NCBI RefSeq assembly: GCF_002959755.1
Contig: NZ_PPCW01000001.1
Location: 248,001-312,000, forward strand
Origin: Veillonella sp. T11011-6
GTDB taxonomy: Bacteria > Bacillota > Negativicutes > Veillonellales > Veillonellaceae
DNA: 64,000 nt
Direction of reading: 5' to 3'
Part shown: in pieces, positions 63,442-64,000 of the stretch
Layout of the letters: every line of letters begins with the position of its first letter
Numbering within the stretch: the stretch's first letter is position 1
The notes under the pieces: model-generated
Seen by the model: the letters and a program-made list of their open reading frames with translations, nothing else
Database searches by the model: none
Told to the model about the DNA's origin: nothing
Made by a program: the position numbers and the translations under genes

Positions 63442-64000
63442 ATGCAGTGGATAGAAGTATCCATTGTCTGTGAAAGAGTAGCCACCGATGAGGTGACTAC
63501 TCTTTTTGACGATTATGCAGACAATGGAATTATAGAAGAAGATGTAGAAAATCAACCAAATTTAATTAAATTAACTATGTATGCAGATCCATCATTGGAC
63601 TCTAATACAATTAAGTCAGACTTAGAAAAACGTCTTACAGAAGCAAATATTAGTGTCACATCTGTTGATACAAATATATTAGATGAATCTACATGGCTTA
63701 ATTCTTGGCAGCAATATATTGAACCTACAGAAATTCTACCTAATTTAATTATTAAACCTGCTTGGCAAGAATATGATAACGTCGACAATAAAACAATTAT
63801 AGAAATCGATTCCGATATTTCCTTTGGTACTGGTTCCCATGAAACGACTAGAACTTGTGCAGAGCTTTTAAAAGTTTATAGTGAATCTATGAATCTTGAT
63901 ACGGTTACATGTTTAGATATCGGTACTGGCACTGGTATTCTTTTATTGGTAGCAGCTCATTTAGGTATTAAACATTTGGTTGGTATTGATATAGAAGAGT
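63442..64000 (+). CDS. prmA: Ribosomal protein L11 methyltransferase (partial at the window end)
   Basis: PrmA trimethylates L11. The visible 186 codons start with MQWIEVSIVCERVATDEV, have the substrate-recognition segment DISFGTGSHETTRTC and the SAM-binding LDIGTGTGILLLVAAHLG, and run off the window end. The order dnaJ-prmA is common in Firmicutes. AAGGAG precedes the ATG. The missing C-terminal part should hold the NIL catalytic motif. Confidence 0.94.
   Translation, partial: MQWIEVSIVCERVATDEVTTLFDDYADNGIIEEDVENQPNLIKLTMYADPSLDSNTIKSDLEKRLTEANISVTSVDTNILDESTWLNSWQQYIEPTEILPNLIIKPAWQEYDNVDNKTIIEIDSDISFGTGSHETTRTCAELLKVYSESMNLDTVTCLDIGTGTGILLLVAAHLGIKHLVGIDIEE

Overview
The window looks like one stretch of the core chromosome of a diderm Firmicute of the class Negativicutes, most likely a Veillonella. 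The evidence is an AT-rich base composition, Firmicute-type gene order (scpA-scpB-rluB, yicC-remA-gmk-rpoZ-coaBC, def-fmt-DUF116-rsmB-rlmN-prpC-prkC-rsgA-rpe, rpsB-tsf-pyrH-frr-uppS-cdsA-dxr-rseP-ispG-proS, hrcA-grpE-dnaK-dnaJ), an IspH protein fused to ribosomal-protein-S1 domains, and a phosphoethanolamine transferase of the type that decorates lipopolysaccharide. The genus is my inference from protein character; no search was run. Almost every gene lies on the plus strand and many are packed with ATGA or TAATG overlaps. I saw no insertion sequence, prophage, CRISPR array or rRNA.

Layout. 1-750: the tail of a TrkH-type potassium transporter and a metallo-beta-lactamase-fold hydrolase. 751-1254: a consensus promoter, five tRNA genes (Asp, Phe, Gly, Cys, Leu) and a terminator. 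1298-3708: a DUF523/TudS-like protein convergent with the phosphoethanolamine transferase. 3808-10341: chromosome segregation (scpAB), pseudouridine synthase, flavoprotein, cmk, plsC and the IspH-S1 fusion. 10405-14975: der, plsY, gpsA, rsmD, coaD and a coiled-coil protein, convergent with rqcH. 16817-21570: yicC, remA, gmk, rpoZ, coaBC, then a SAM-I riboswitch and metK. 21593-32631: priA, peptide deformylase, formyltransferase, rRNA methyltransferases, the Ser/Thr phosphatase-kinase pair, rsgA and rpe. 32784-42655: rpsB with a long leader, tsf, pyrH, frr, a small orphan gene, then envelope and isoprenoid genes and proS. 42728-53440: a PHP phosphoesterase, a P-loop/Asp23 protein, miaB, mutS, mutL, an RsmJ-like methyltransferase, miaA and a YnbB-type PLP enzyme. 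53448-57685: mnmA, lepA, hemW. 57767-64000: a small siroheme protein, an AT-rich intergenic stretch, CIRCE, hrcA-grpE-dnaK-dnaJ and the start of prmA.

How the genes work together. The window is dominated by translation quality and capacity (tRNAs, S2, EF-Ts, RRF, LepA, Der, RsgA, RqcH, RsmB, RsmD, RlmN, RluB, MiaA, MiaB, MnmA, Def, Fmt, PrmA), envelope lipid and isoprenoid supply (PlsC, PlsY, GpsA, CdsA, UppS, Dxr, IspG, IspH), cofactor supply (CoaBC, CoaD, MetK) and protein folding. No obvious new multi-gene system stands out. The most interesting signals are regulatory or architectural: a perfect internal Shine-Dalgarno with an in-frame AUG between the IspH and S1 halves of the fusion, together with a change in codon usage; a hairpin inserted between the Shine-Dalgarno and AUG of lepA; structured leaders upstream of rpsB, tsf and mnmA; a 15-bp perfect inverted repeat in the AT-rich gap before hrcA; a PASTA kinase lacking the HRD arginine; and a P-loop/Asp23 fusion protein.
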